From Takakia lepidozioides (taxonomy: Eukaryota; Streptophyta; Takakiopsida; Takakiales; Takakiaceae), in the NCBI GenBank assembly GCA_030704615.1, contig CM060732.1:64149053-64213052 (forward strand): a stretch of 64,000 nucleotides of DNA, read 5' to 3'. This document shows, one piece after another, positions 31,078-40,575 of this stretch; position 1 is the first letter of the stretch, and every line of letters begins with the position of its first letter. The position numbers and the translations under genes were made by a program. The notes below the pieces were generated by a model, which had not been told where the DNA came from, searched no databases, and saw only the letters and a list, made by a program, of their open reading frames with translations.

Positions 31078-33808
31078 AGGGTCGGATTTCAAGCTCCAAA
31101 TTACCTATGGATCCCTGTGAATGATAGCTACAAAAAACCTCCAGGGGTAGATGGTTAGCTGGAAGCGGCAGCTGTAGCGGCACAGTTGATAAAATCAGGC
31201 ACCTCAACCATGACCACAACTTCTGGAAGAGGATCAAGCGAGGGAGTCCACAATGCCTCTTCTGGCACTTATGGGCATGTGAAGATGCTTTATGAGGCAG
31301 GCAGACTGAAAGAGGCTCTACAAACTTTAAACCAAAGAGGCATTTCAGCAGATGTAGATACGTATGTGTGTCTCTTGCATAAGTGCATCAAGATGAAAGG
31401 CCTAGAAGTTGGAAAGCAGGTGCACATTCACATTGTCCAAAGTGGATTCATGCCGAGCGTTTTTCTACTCAACAACCTTGTCAACATGTATGTTAAGGGG
31501 AGCATCATGGATGATCACCAAGTGTTCAACACAGAATGCCTCAACGATCTTTGATCACGTGGAATATAATGTTGGCAGGATTACCAAGCATGGGCGTGGT
31601 ACGAATGCTTTGGAGACCTGTGAGCAAATGATGCGCGAAGGGGTGGAGCCCAACCACATCGCGTTTGTATGTGTTTGAAATGCGTGTGCAAGCCTGGAAA
31701 AGGGGAACGAGGTCCATGGTGACATCGGTCAAAGCTGGAATTGCACCGGATGTCATTCTGAACACTGCCCTGACCTGGACATGTATGCCAAATGTGGATG
31801 CATTGGAGGATGCAAAGGGAGTTTTTGACACTATGGCTGAACGAGATGTGGTGTTGTGGAGTGCGATGCTTGCAGGGTATGCACAACAGGGACGTGGGAT
31901 GGAGGCTTTGGAGACCTATGATCCAATAATGGGGGAGGGGGTGAAGCCCGACCACTTTGTGTGCATTTGCAATGTTTGTGCAAGCCTGGCAGCCCTGGAC
32001 AAGGGTAAAGAGGTGCATGGGGTTATCATCAAAGCTGGAATTGTACCAAATGTCATTCTAAACACCTCTGGAAAAGGGGAAAGAGGTCCATGGCGACACC
32101 TTCAGAGCTGGAATGGTACCAAATGTCAGTATGAACCATACCCCGGTGGACATGTATGCGAAATGTGGGTGCATCGAGCCTGGACGAGGGCAAAGAGGTG
32201 CATGGGGTATCATCAAAGCTGGAATTGTACCAAATGTCATTATGAACACTACTCTGGCAGCTCTGGAAAAGGGGAAAGAGGTCCATGGCGACATCTTCAG
32301 AGCTGGAATTGTACCAAATGTCATTCTGAACCATACCCTGGTGGACATGTTTGCAAAATGTGGGTGCAAAGGGATCTAGGATCTAGGATGCAAAGGGAGT
32401 GTTCGACACTATGGCTGAACGAGATGTGGTGTCGTGAAGTGCAATGCTTGCAAGGTATGCACGGCAGGGACGTGGGATGGAGATTTTGGAGACCTATGAG
32501 CAAAGGATGGGGGAAACACATCATGTTTGTGTGCATTTGCAATGCTTGTGCAAGCCTGGCAGCCCTGGAGAAGGGCAAGAGGTGCATGGGGATATCATCA
32601 AAGCTAGAATTGTGCCAAATGTCAATCTGAACACTGCCCTAGCAGCTTTGGAAAAGGGGAAAGAGGTCCATGGCGACATCTTCAGAGCTGGAATTGTACC
32701 AGATGTCATTCTGAACAATACCCTAGTGAACATGTTTGCAAAATGTGGGTGCATCTAGGATGCAAAGGGAGTGTTCGACACTATGGCTGAACGAGATGTG
32801 GTATCGTGGAGTGCGATGCTTGCAGGGTATGCACGGCAAGGACATGGGATGGAGGCTTTGGAGAGCTTTGAGCAAATGATGGGGGAATCACATCATGTTT
32901 GTGTGCATTTGCAATGCTTGTGCAAGCCTGGCAGCCGGCCTGGAGAAGGGCAAGAGATGCATGGGGATATCATCAAAGCTGGAATTGTGCCAAATGTCAA
33001 TCTAAACACTGCCCTGGCAGCTTTGGAAAAGGGGAAAGAGGTCCATGGTGACATCTTCAGAGTTGGAATTGTACCAGATGTCATTCTGAACAAAACCCTG
33101 GTGAACATGTTTGCAAAATGTGGGTGCATCTAGGATGCAAAGGGAGTGTTCGACACTATGGCTGAACGAGATGTGGTGTGCATTTGCAATGTGCGTGCAA
33201 GCCTGGCAGCCCTGGAGAAGGGCAAGAGATGCATGAGGATATCATCAAAGCTGGAATTGTGCCAAATGTCAATCTGAACACTGCCCTTGCAGCTTTGGAA
33301 ATGGAGAAAGATGTGCATGGCGACATCTTCAGAGCTGGAATTGTACTAGATGACATTCTGAACAATACCCTGGTGAACATGTTTGCAAAATGTGGGTGCA
33401 TCTAGGATTCAAAGGGAGTGTTTGACACTATGGCTGAACGACATGTGGTGTCGTGGAGTGCGATATGATGTGCTTGCAGGGTATGCACAGCAGGGATGTG
33501 GAATGGAGGCTTTGGAGACCTATGAGCAATGGAAGCACATCATGTTTGTGTGCATTTGCAATGCTTGTGCAAGCCTAGCAGCCGACCTGGAGATGGGCAA
33601 AGAGGTGCATGGGGATATCATCAAAGCTGGAATTGTACCAAATGTCAATCTGAACACTGCCCCGGCAGCTTTGGAAAAGGGGAAAGAGGTCCACATGGTG
33701 ACATCTTCAGAGCTGGAATTGTACCAAGGTGAATGCCTGTTAGATTACCAGATGCAAAGAGGTGCATGGTTGCATCGCCAAAGGCAGCAGCTGCAGCGGC
33801 ACAGTTGA
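31078..33808 (+). pseudogene. PPR pseudogene with internally amplified repeats
   Basis: Starts in the N-terminal linker, runs through a well-kept PPR block (31186-31554) and then enters repeated units of about 270-380 bp. Each holds two half-motifs of Gly-Lys-Glu-Val-His-Gly-Asp-Ile. Copies of the unit start near 31690, 32068, 32264, 32649, 33028, 33296 and 33674. Several share the same stop in ...Cys-Gly-Cys-Ile-TAG (32756-32758, 33131-33133, 33403-33405), so amplification followed inactivation. PPR proteins bind organelle transcripts one motif per base. This copy cannot make a full protein. Confidence 0.82.
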
Positions 33809-33906
33809 TAAAGTCAGGCACCTCAACCATGACCACAACTTCTGGAAGAGGATCAAGAGAGGGAGTCCACAATGCCTCTTCTGGCACTTAGGCATGTGAA
33901 GATGCT

Positions 33907-34299
33907 TTGGCAGGTAGACTGAAAGAGGCTCTACTGACTTTAAACCAAGGAGGCATTTCAGCAGATTCAGATACGTATGTCTGTCTCTTGCATAAGTGCA
34001 TCAAGATGAAAGGCCAAGTGAAGCTAGAAAGCAGGTGCACACTCACATTATCCAAAGTGCACGCCAGATATTTTTCTACTCAACACCCTTGTCAACATAT
34101 ATGTTATGTGCGGGAGCATCATGGATGCTCACCAAGTGTTCAACAGAATGCCTCAACGATATTTCATCACATGGAACACGATGCTTGCAGGGTGTGCACA
34201 ACAGGGGCGTGGTATGGAGGCCTTGGAGAATGTGGTGAGGGCACCTTCTTCTTCGACCTATTTCAGCCTGTTTTTCCCTCTCATCAGACTCGGCCCTGA
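33907..34299 (+). pseudogene. PPR fragment, third gene copy
   Basis: Repeats the block at 31290-31560 (Leu-Lys-Glu-Ala-Leu-x-Thr-Leu-Asn-Gln, Val-Cys-Leu-Leu-His-Lys-Cys-Ile-Lys-Met) and then frameshifts. Continuation in other frames reaches Met-Pro-Gln-Arg and Met-Leu-Ala-Gly-Cys-Ala-Gln-Gln-Gly near 34190. Confidence 0.7.
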
Positions 34300-34429
34300 A
34301 TTTACATATTGAATCGTCAAGGACAATGTGGTGAGGGCACCTTCTTCTTCGACCTATTTTAGCCTGTTTTGCCCTCTCATCAGACTCGGCCCTGAGATGT
34401 ATATTGAATTCTGTAAGTTTTGGGTGGAT

Positions 34430-34600
34430 CTGTGGTGGTTTGGAATGACTATGACAAGTAACTGCCGATGTGGCAGCATGAAAGTATCCAAAACAGATAA
34501 CAGAGATGAGGAGTAGGTGTGGAATGAATACTTTGTTGACCCCAGTGAACGGTGGAACAACCGAGGCAAAAAGTTGAATGCCTATTAGATGACAGAGAGT
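34430..34600 (+). pseudogene. PDF-motif-like fragment, copy 1
   Basis: Reads Lys-Thr-Asp-Asn-Arg-Asp-Glu-Glu, a TAG, then Val-Trp-Asn-Glu-Tyr-Phe-Val-Asp-Pro-Ser with Asn-Asn-Arg-Gly-Lys-Lys following. The same segment recurs at 35800-35920 and 36390-36480. The pattern Leu-Trp-x-x-x-x-x-Asp-Pro-x-x-Trp-Trp-Asp-Asn-Arg is that of the PDF motif of organellar single-strand DNA-binding (OSB) proteins. The match is partial. Confidence 0.45.
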
Positions 34601-34953
34601 AGCAGACGTAATTCAGCATAGGAACTAGTGTGATTGGGTGTTTCCTAGGTTGTCATTGTCAGCTGCTAGCAGCAAGGGCAAAGATGAATGCGTGATTTGT
34701 GCAGAGGCATGGATAGCTGAAGGAGAAGGGATAGAGTGTGGGTCCAGATTCATCCAAGAGGGCCGGACTTCAAGCTCTAGATTACCTGTGATTCCATGTG
34801 GATCAATAGCTACAAGAAACCTAAATGGGTACATGGTCAACTAAAGGCAATAGCTGCAGCGGCACAGTTGATAAAATCAGGCACGTCCTTAACCATGACC
34901 GCAGCTTCTGAAAGAGGATCAAGAGAGGGCACAATGCCTTTTCTGCGGGGCAT

Positions 34954-35560
34954 GTGAAGATGCTTTGTGAGGCAGGCAGACTGACAAAGGCTCTAGGTCT
35001 GGAAGCTGGAATCAGATGCACACTCACATTATCCAAAGTGGATTCATGCCAAATGTTTTTTCTACTCAACACCCTTGTCAACATGTATGTTAAGTGCGGG
35101 AGCATCATGGATGCTTGCCAAGATTTCTACAGAATGCCTCAGCGATCTTTGATCATGTGGAATATAATGTTGGTAGGATTTACCAAACATGGGTGTGGTA
35201 GGAATGCTTTGGCGACCTATGAGCAAATGTTGCGCAAAGGGGTGAAGCCCAACCACATCACGCTTCCGCATGTTTGCAATGCGTGTGCAAGCCTGGGACC
35301 TCTGGAAAAGGGGAAAGAGGTCCATGGTGACATCATCAAAGCTAGAATTGTACCAGATGTCATCTTGAACACTCCCCTGGTCGACGTCTATGCCAAATGT
35401 GGGTGCATTAAGGATGCGAAGGGAGTTTTCAACACTATGGCTGAACCAAATGTGGTGTCATGGAACGCGATGCTTGCAGGGTATGCACAGCAGGGACATG
35501 GTATGCAGGCTTTGGAGACCTATGATCAAATGATGGGGGAAGGGGGGGCACCTTCTTCAA
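34954..35560 (+). pseudogene. Best-preserved PPR unit of the array
   Basis: About 200 codons open without interruption. They cover Gln-containing first-block remnants, Asn-Met-Tyr-Val-Lys-Cys-Gly-Ser-Ile-Met-Asp-Ala, Asn-Ala-Cys-Ala-Ser-Leu-Gly-Pro-Leu-Glu-Lys-Gly-Lys-Glu-Val-His, then Val-Tyr-Ala-Lys-Cys-Gly-Cys-Ile-Lys-Asp-Ala and Val-Ser-Trp-Asn-Ala-Met-Leu-Ala-Gly-Tyr-Ala. That is five to six consecutive P/L/S motifs. Where the amplified units have TAG this copy has AAG (Lys), showing the ancestral state. No E or DYW domain follows. A linker copy follows at about 35600. Confidence 0.75.
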
Positions 35561-35737
35561 TAGCACAACGGCTACAAGTGGGTAGATGGTCAACTGGAAA
35601 CAGCAATGGCAGCAGCACAATTGATAGAACAAGGCCCACTGCTAATGAAGGTACCTTCTTCAACATATTTCACCTTGTTTTCCCCTGCTGTCAGAGTCGT
35701 CCCTAAATTTTCATGTTGAATTCTACAAGTTAGCTCA

Positions 35738-36049
35738 TTGGTGGATCTATTGTGGTGTTGGAGTGATTTTGACATGTTACTGCCAATGTGGTTGACAGGA
35801 AAGTATCGAAAAACAGATAATAGAGATGTGGAGAAGCTCTGGAATGAATACGGTTCTGACCCTAGTCAATGGTGGAACAATCCAGGCAAAAAGGTGAATG
35901 CCTGTTGGAAACAGATGCAAGTCAGCATAGGAACTAGTGTGATAAGTAGGGTTGGGGTGTTTGCTGGAACAATTCTAGAGTGTTATTGTCAGCTGCTAGC
36001 ATCAAGGCAAGGATGTATGCATGATCTGTTCAGAGGCATGGATGGCTGA
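35738..36049 (+). pseudogene. PDF-motif-like fragment, copy 2 (open)
   Basis: A 103-codon open stretch with Lys-Leu-Trp-Asn-Glu-Tyr-Gly-Ser-Asp-Pro-Ser-Gln-Trp-Trp-Asn-Asn-Pro-Gly-Lys-Lys-Val-Asn-Ala, the clearest copy of the motif. It precedes another linker and PPR remnants, so the ancestral gene probably had this module upstream of its PPR tract. Confidence 0.5.
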
Positions 36050-36309
36050 CGGAGTAGGGAGCAGTGTGGGTCTAGATTCATCCAAGAGGGCCGGATTTCA
36101 AGCTCCAGATCGCCTACAATTCCCTGTGGAAGCAGCACACACCTCGCACACACAAGAGGTCCTCTTGGGTGCATGGTCAGTCAAATCCTCCATGGGTCAT
36201 GACACAAGGTCGAGGACAATGTGGTGAGGGCACCTTCTTCTTCGACCTATTTCAGCCTATTTTTCCCTCTCATCAGACCCAGCCCTGAATTTGCATATTG
36301 AATGCTGTA

Positions 36310-36510
36310 AGTTAGCTCATTGGGTGGATGTGGGGTGGTTTGGAGTGACTTTGACAAGTTACTGCTGATGTGGCAGCAGGAAAATACCCAAAAATAGATA
36401 ACAAGATGAAGAGAAGCTTTGGGATGAACACTTTCCGACCCCATTCAGTGGGGGGACAATGGAGAGAAAAAGGTGAGTGCTTGTTCGACTGCAGAGAGAA
36501 GCAGTTGCAA
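36310..36510 (+). pseudogene. PDF-motif-like fragment, copy 3 (frameshifted)
   Basis: A further copy of 35800-35920, with a one-base change of frame between the Leu-Trp-Asp-Glu part and the Asp-Asn-Gly-Glu-Lys-Lys part. Confidence 0.4.
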
Positions 36511-37252
36511 TTCAAAATTGGAACTACTGTTAAGTCCTAGGTTGGGGTATTTTTCTGGAAGAACTTCACGCCGTCATTGTCAGCTGCTAGCAGCAAGGTT
36601 GAGGGATGTATTCATGATCTGTACACGGGCAGGGATAGCTGAGGGACCAGGGATAGAGGTCCATATTCATGTTCAGGTGCAGGCTGAGGGATCAATAGCT
36701 AAAAGAAATCAGCTGCAGTAGATGGTCAATTGTTGCAAGTGCAAACAGTAGCGGTAGCACAATTGATAGAATGAGGTGTTGCACCTTCCTCAACACATTT
36801 CAGCCTGTTTTTCCAAATAGGGTTGGGGTGTAAGAACAAATCTAGGCTGTCATCATCAGCTGCTAGCAGCAAGACAATGATATATGCATGATTTGTGCTG
36901 AGGCATAGATAGTTGAAGGAGCAGGGATAGAGTGTGGGTGCAGATTCACCCAAGAGGGCCGGGTTTCAAGCTCCAGATTGACGCTATAGCTACAACAAAC
37001 CTGCAGATGGTCAACTGGCAGCAGCGGCACAATTTATAAAATCAGACACTGCTAATGAAGGCATCTTATTCAACACATTTCACCTATTTTGTTTGGGTTT
37101 GAAACTTTGCATGCGTGTACGTTGCGCACAAACATGTAATTATTGAATGACATATTTGATGAAGGTTGTTGTTTGCATTTCGCTTATAATGAGTTGTATG
37201 GTTGCAAGGACACATTATAATATATGTCCCTATGTTCATTTGTTCGTATTAG

Positions 37253-38868
37253 GACTTTGTCCATCATTTCCCGGTCCTTTCTCTTGGCACCCCATCCGAA
37301 AACAACCCAAGTACTTCAGGCGGGAATCGTGGGCAAGACGCCGCCCCCACGGTACCGGATGATGATGATGATGACAGTGACAGTGATAGTGACAGCAACA
37401 ATGAGCATGGAATTAACCAGGAGGATGTGCAAGCCATGGAGGATCTCTTAATGCATCATGTGGGCGCTGATGCATCCTATGAAGAGGGAACCCGACCAAT
37501 CGATGATCCTGAAATGGCCCCTTCAAATGACATGGAGAGGGAGGCGAGAACCCCTTGTACGAAGGAGCGAAAATGAGTCGACTTTCAACAATCTTACTTT
37601 TGCTCAATCTTCAAATTGGATTTGGTATAAGTAATGTTGGGATGTCTGCCATAATGCGAACTATTGCAGACTATATCCTTGCTCCACACTTGAAACCCAA
37701 GATGCCACGGTCGCGGAAAGAGGCCCGCAAAGTCTTGGACTCTGTGGGGATGGGCTATAAGATTTTTCATGCATGTCCATGTGATAAAACCCTATACTAC
37801 GGAGAGGATTCGCGTCTCACCAAGTGCCCAGAGTGCAAGAAAGACCGATATTGGGATGATGTCCAAGGGAAAAAAGTACCACGCAAGGTATGAGCGTCAT
37901 TCCCCCTCGCATGGAGATTACTTTCTTTAATCTTCTCAATGCATGTAAAGTGTATTCCACAAAGTTTAGGGTTTAGAGAGTAGTACTCATGCAAGATCTG
38001 ATTGTGGTTTTGGAAGGAGTGAGGGAGGAGTGGAAGGAGCGACGTTTGGTTTTGACCATTCACGCCCAAATGAGGGAGAGGTTGCATAAAGGGAAAGACA
38101 TAAGGGTGTTGTATTATGTGTGCTAATGGGATCATGATTACATGTGGGGGGCGTGGGGTATTTCATCCTAGAAAATGCATTACTTTCCGATCATCCCGCG
38201 ATTGAGGGCACAGTACCGAAGCCCCGAATTGGCCAGACTCATGAGATGACATGTCTCGCATCGGAGCCCCCCGGGATAGGTGTGCGGGCCACAAGATTCA
38301 CAAGCATGGAGGCATATTGAAGAGATGTGGCCTTTTCTTTTGGAGGACCCACGACATGTCCACCTCGGCTTCTCCTCGGATGGGGTCAACCAATTATCTG
38401 TCCAGTCATGTAGTCATTCCACTTGACCGGTGACCATGGTGAATTACAACATCCCTCCGTATCTTTCAATTAAAAAAGACCATATCATGTTGGCTGCCAT
38501 TGTGTCAGGTGAGTGTACTCATTTCATGTTTATTATTGCCTTGGACTTTACATTAAACTTCTGATTTCTGACGCAATTTGGATGCAAGATTGATGAGTGA
38601 CATAATCATGGAGTAACACGTGTAATTCATTTTGTAGTATAATTTGCATATTGGTGGAGCATTGAAATAATGATGTGAATGTCTTATATGGAAAAAACAA
38701 GTGGCAAACATGGACACGTACTTGCAACCTCTTGTTGATGAACTTAAGGAGCTATGGAGGGGGGTCCCGGCATTGGATGCTTCACTTGACCCTATGGCCG
38801 GGCAATCTTTTCAGATGAGAGACATCTTGCTTTGGACAATGCATGATTATCCAGGTATATTATGTTCC
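37253..38868 (+). pseudogene. CACTA transposase (TNP2-like), N-terminal part
   Basis: DNA transposase fragment. An acceptor-like gtattag ends at 37252. An Asp/Ser-rich acidic stretch (37360-37400) leads to the TNP2 start region Tyr-Glu-Gly-Ala...Ser-Arg-Leu-Ser-Thr-Ile (37555). A zinc-ribbon-like Cys-Pro-Cys-Asp-Lys...Cys-Pro-Glu-Cys-Lys (37777-37840) and Pro-Arg-Lys-Val (37880) follow. Later pieces in shifting frames show Asn-Ile-Pro-Pro-Tyr-Leu (38450), Tyr-Leu-Gln-Pro-Leu-Val-Asp-Glu-Leu-Lys-Glu-Leu-Trp (38715-38755) and His-Asp-Tyr-Pro (38843). A GTATAT donor directly after this suggests that element B landed in an intron. Confidence 0.82.
38864..38868. repeat. Target site duplication of element B, left (gttcc)
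   Basis: The five bases before the left LTR are identical to 52230-52234 after the right LTR. Confidence 0.92.
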
Positions 38869-39966
38869 TGTTAGAGGACTGTAGGGGACTTAGACACTTA
38901 TACGGGATCTGTAGGGTACCCTTAATTTTTGCACAGACTGAGACAAACAGGAACCTTAGGGGTGACAGCAGCGCACTGTAGAGGGGGGTTACATAGCCCA
39001 CACAGCCGACACAGCAGTCACAGCCCACACAGCCAACACAGCCCGTCACAGTCGTCACAGCCCACACAGCCCACACAGCCGTCACAGCCCACACAGCCCA
39101 CACAGCCTGTCACAGTCGTCACAGCCCACACAGCCCACACAGCCCGTCACAGTCGTCACAGCCCACACAACCCACACAGCCGTCACAGCCCGTCACAGTC
39201 GTCACAGCCCACACAGCCCACACAGCCCGTCACAGTCGTCACAGCAGACACAGCCCACACAGCCAGTCACAGCCCGGCACAGCCACACAGCCAGTCACAG
39301 CCTGACACAGCCAAACACAGCCAGTCACCGCTTGACACAGCTGTCACGATAATAGGGAACGAAGAGTAGGACAGGGAACGACTGTGGGGAACAACACCTG
39401 TGAAGGGAACATGTTAATTCACATACGACGGTTAGAGAGGGAAACGGTTAGAACCGCGGATAGGAGGATAAAGGGAGAAACGGGGAATGAAGAAGGGATT
39501 ATGATTCGGGGGAGGAGGATTTCGGAGAGAGACGGGAGCGGAAGTCGGTGAGCACGATGAAGGAGGAAAGAGGATTAGTAGATGCTTGTTATATGCAAAG
39601 CTGTAGGGATATTGTAGAGGAGAATAGAGACACAATGGCTTCGGCCTGATACCTGATAAATCATAATCTGATACTTATACGATACAATCACAATGTGTAG
39701 AGAGATCTGAGTGAAGCTGTGGATTGAATGGAGGAGTGAAGGAAACCGATAAATTGATGAAGCAAACTGATACTTAATTATCAATGGTAAGGTAGCTAAG
39801 ATGAATGCGGAAAAGGAAACAAATAGGAAACACCCCCATGATACACTAGCTGTAGGTCATGACTGATTGTTCTGCGCGGGCTGAGTACTTAGAGATTTCC
39901 AACTCTTCTATCTTGGAGTTTCCGCCTCGGATAGCGAAGGGATGGGTGAGTAAAAGCCGCGCGACA
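38869..39966 (+). repeat. 5' LTR of element B
   Basis: 1098 bp, TG...CA. The CACAGCC-type array spans about 38993-39345 and is 73 bp longer than in the 3' LTR. A 60-bp stretch near 39500-39560 differs strongly from the LTRs of element A, although the bodies of the two elements are almost identical. A possible TATA-type start is less clear than in A (TATACGAT near 39677). Confidence 0.95.
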
Positions 39967-40554
39967 TTTGGCGACCATACTGGGGACCTGGGACATGAAC
40001 AACCAGATGTGACAGGCATTTGGTGGGATCATGGTGGTTGGACCATTAAAGAATTTGAAGTGAATCAAATTCCCTGTGGAACGAAGGAAGAAAGATTGTC
40101 CAAACAATTCTTTCAAAGGTTCTTGGAATTGCCAGACGGATGTAAAGAAAATATTCTTAAACGAGTGCATGATGCTGATCCAGAATGGGGTCTGGAGAAA
40201 GGAGTGATAAAGATTTATCAGGTAGCCTGTAGAGGAAGAGCACGTTGGTTACCAACATTAGTTTATGTGATAGCGTTGCTATCCATTAAACGAGTAGAGT
40301 TTGAAGGCTGGGAAGAAAGAAAGGTGAATGTTTATACTCATATGCATGAAGAGCTTGTACTGGTAAAGAATTGGATTCCAAAGGATATTTTGTGGATCAA
40401 ACTCACACCAAGAACAGTTTTTCAGACTTGTTTGCCATATGGTTATATGGTAACGGAGACTTCAAGTATAGCCAAGGGTGCATTGAAGCTTGAAAGAAAT
40501 CCAGGCATATACGAGAGATATTACAGAAGAGAGTTTTGGTTATTGCCACATTAA
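39859..40554 (+). CDS. ORF1 (pre-gag) of element B, unknown function
   Basis: 231 codons, intact here and deleted in element A. Its only early ATG (39859) lies inside the 5' LTR, and the frame runs on through the LTR end and primer binding site into the internal region. It stops 21 bp before the gag ATG. The protein is rich in Trp, Glu and basic residues, without a recognised domain, signal peptide or membrane helix. Some Ogre/Tat-type plant Gypsy elements have an extra ORF before gag, but I cannot show homology. If transcription starts downstream of 39859, translation must begin elsewhere, so the true start is uncertain. Confidence 0.6.
   Translation: MTDCSARAEYLEISNSSILEFPPRIAKGWVSKSRATFGDHTGDLGHEQPDVTGIWWDHGGWTIKEFEVNQIPCGTKEERLSKQFFQRFLELPDGCKENILKRVHDADPEWGLEKGVIKIYQVACRGRARWLPTLVYVIALLSIKRVEFEGWEERKVNVYTHMHEELVLVKNWIPKDILWIKLTPRTVFQTCLPYGYMVTETSSIAKGALKLERNPGIYERYYRREFWLLPH
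39967..39987 (+). other. Primer binding site of element B
   Basis: TTTGGCGACCATACTGGGGA directly after the LTR, identical to element A. Confidence 0.78.
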
Positions 40555-40575
40555 AAGAAATGAAAGACATGGGAC

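Larger units (their letters stand above)
30771..37080 (+). repeat. Degenerate tandem array of PPR gene fragments
   Basis: Recurring blocks on the plus strand: a linker with Ala-Ala-Gln-Leu-Ile-Lys-Ser-Gly-Thr; a first PPR block (Val-Cys-Leu-Leu-His-Lys-Cys...Lys-Gln-Val-His); further PPR motifs with Gly-Lys-Glu-Val-His-Gly-Asp-Ile and Met-Tyr-Ala-Lys-Cys-Gly; and a PDF-like segment. Linker copies start near 31160, 33780, 34850, 35600, 36740 and 37010, so the array comprises about six partial gene copies. The style matches plant PLS-class organellar RNA-binding PPR proteins. No copy is complete. Confidence 0.85.

Noticed and set aside
30793-33401. Minus-strand ORFs opposite the PPR array
   Set aside because: They repeat with the PPR units and are shadows of the plus-strand coding sequence.
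38993-39345. Possible CRISPR-like array (short regular repeats)
   Set aside because: There are no unique spacers; units are degenerate satellite variants inside LTRs of a eukaryotic retrotransposon.
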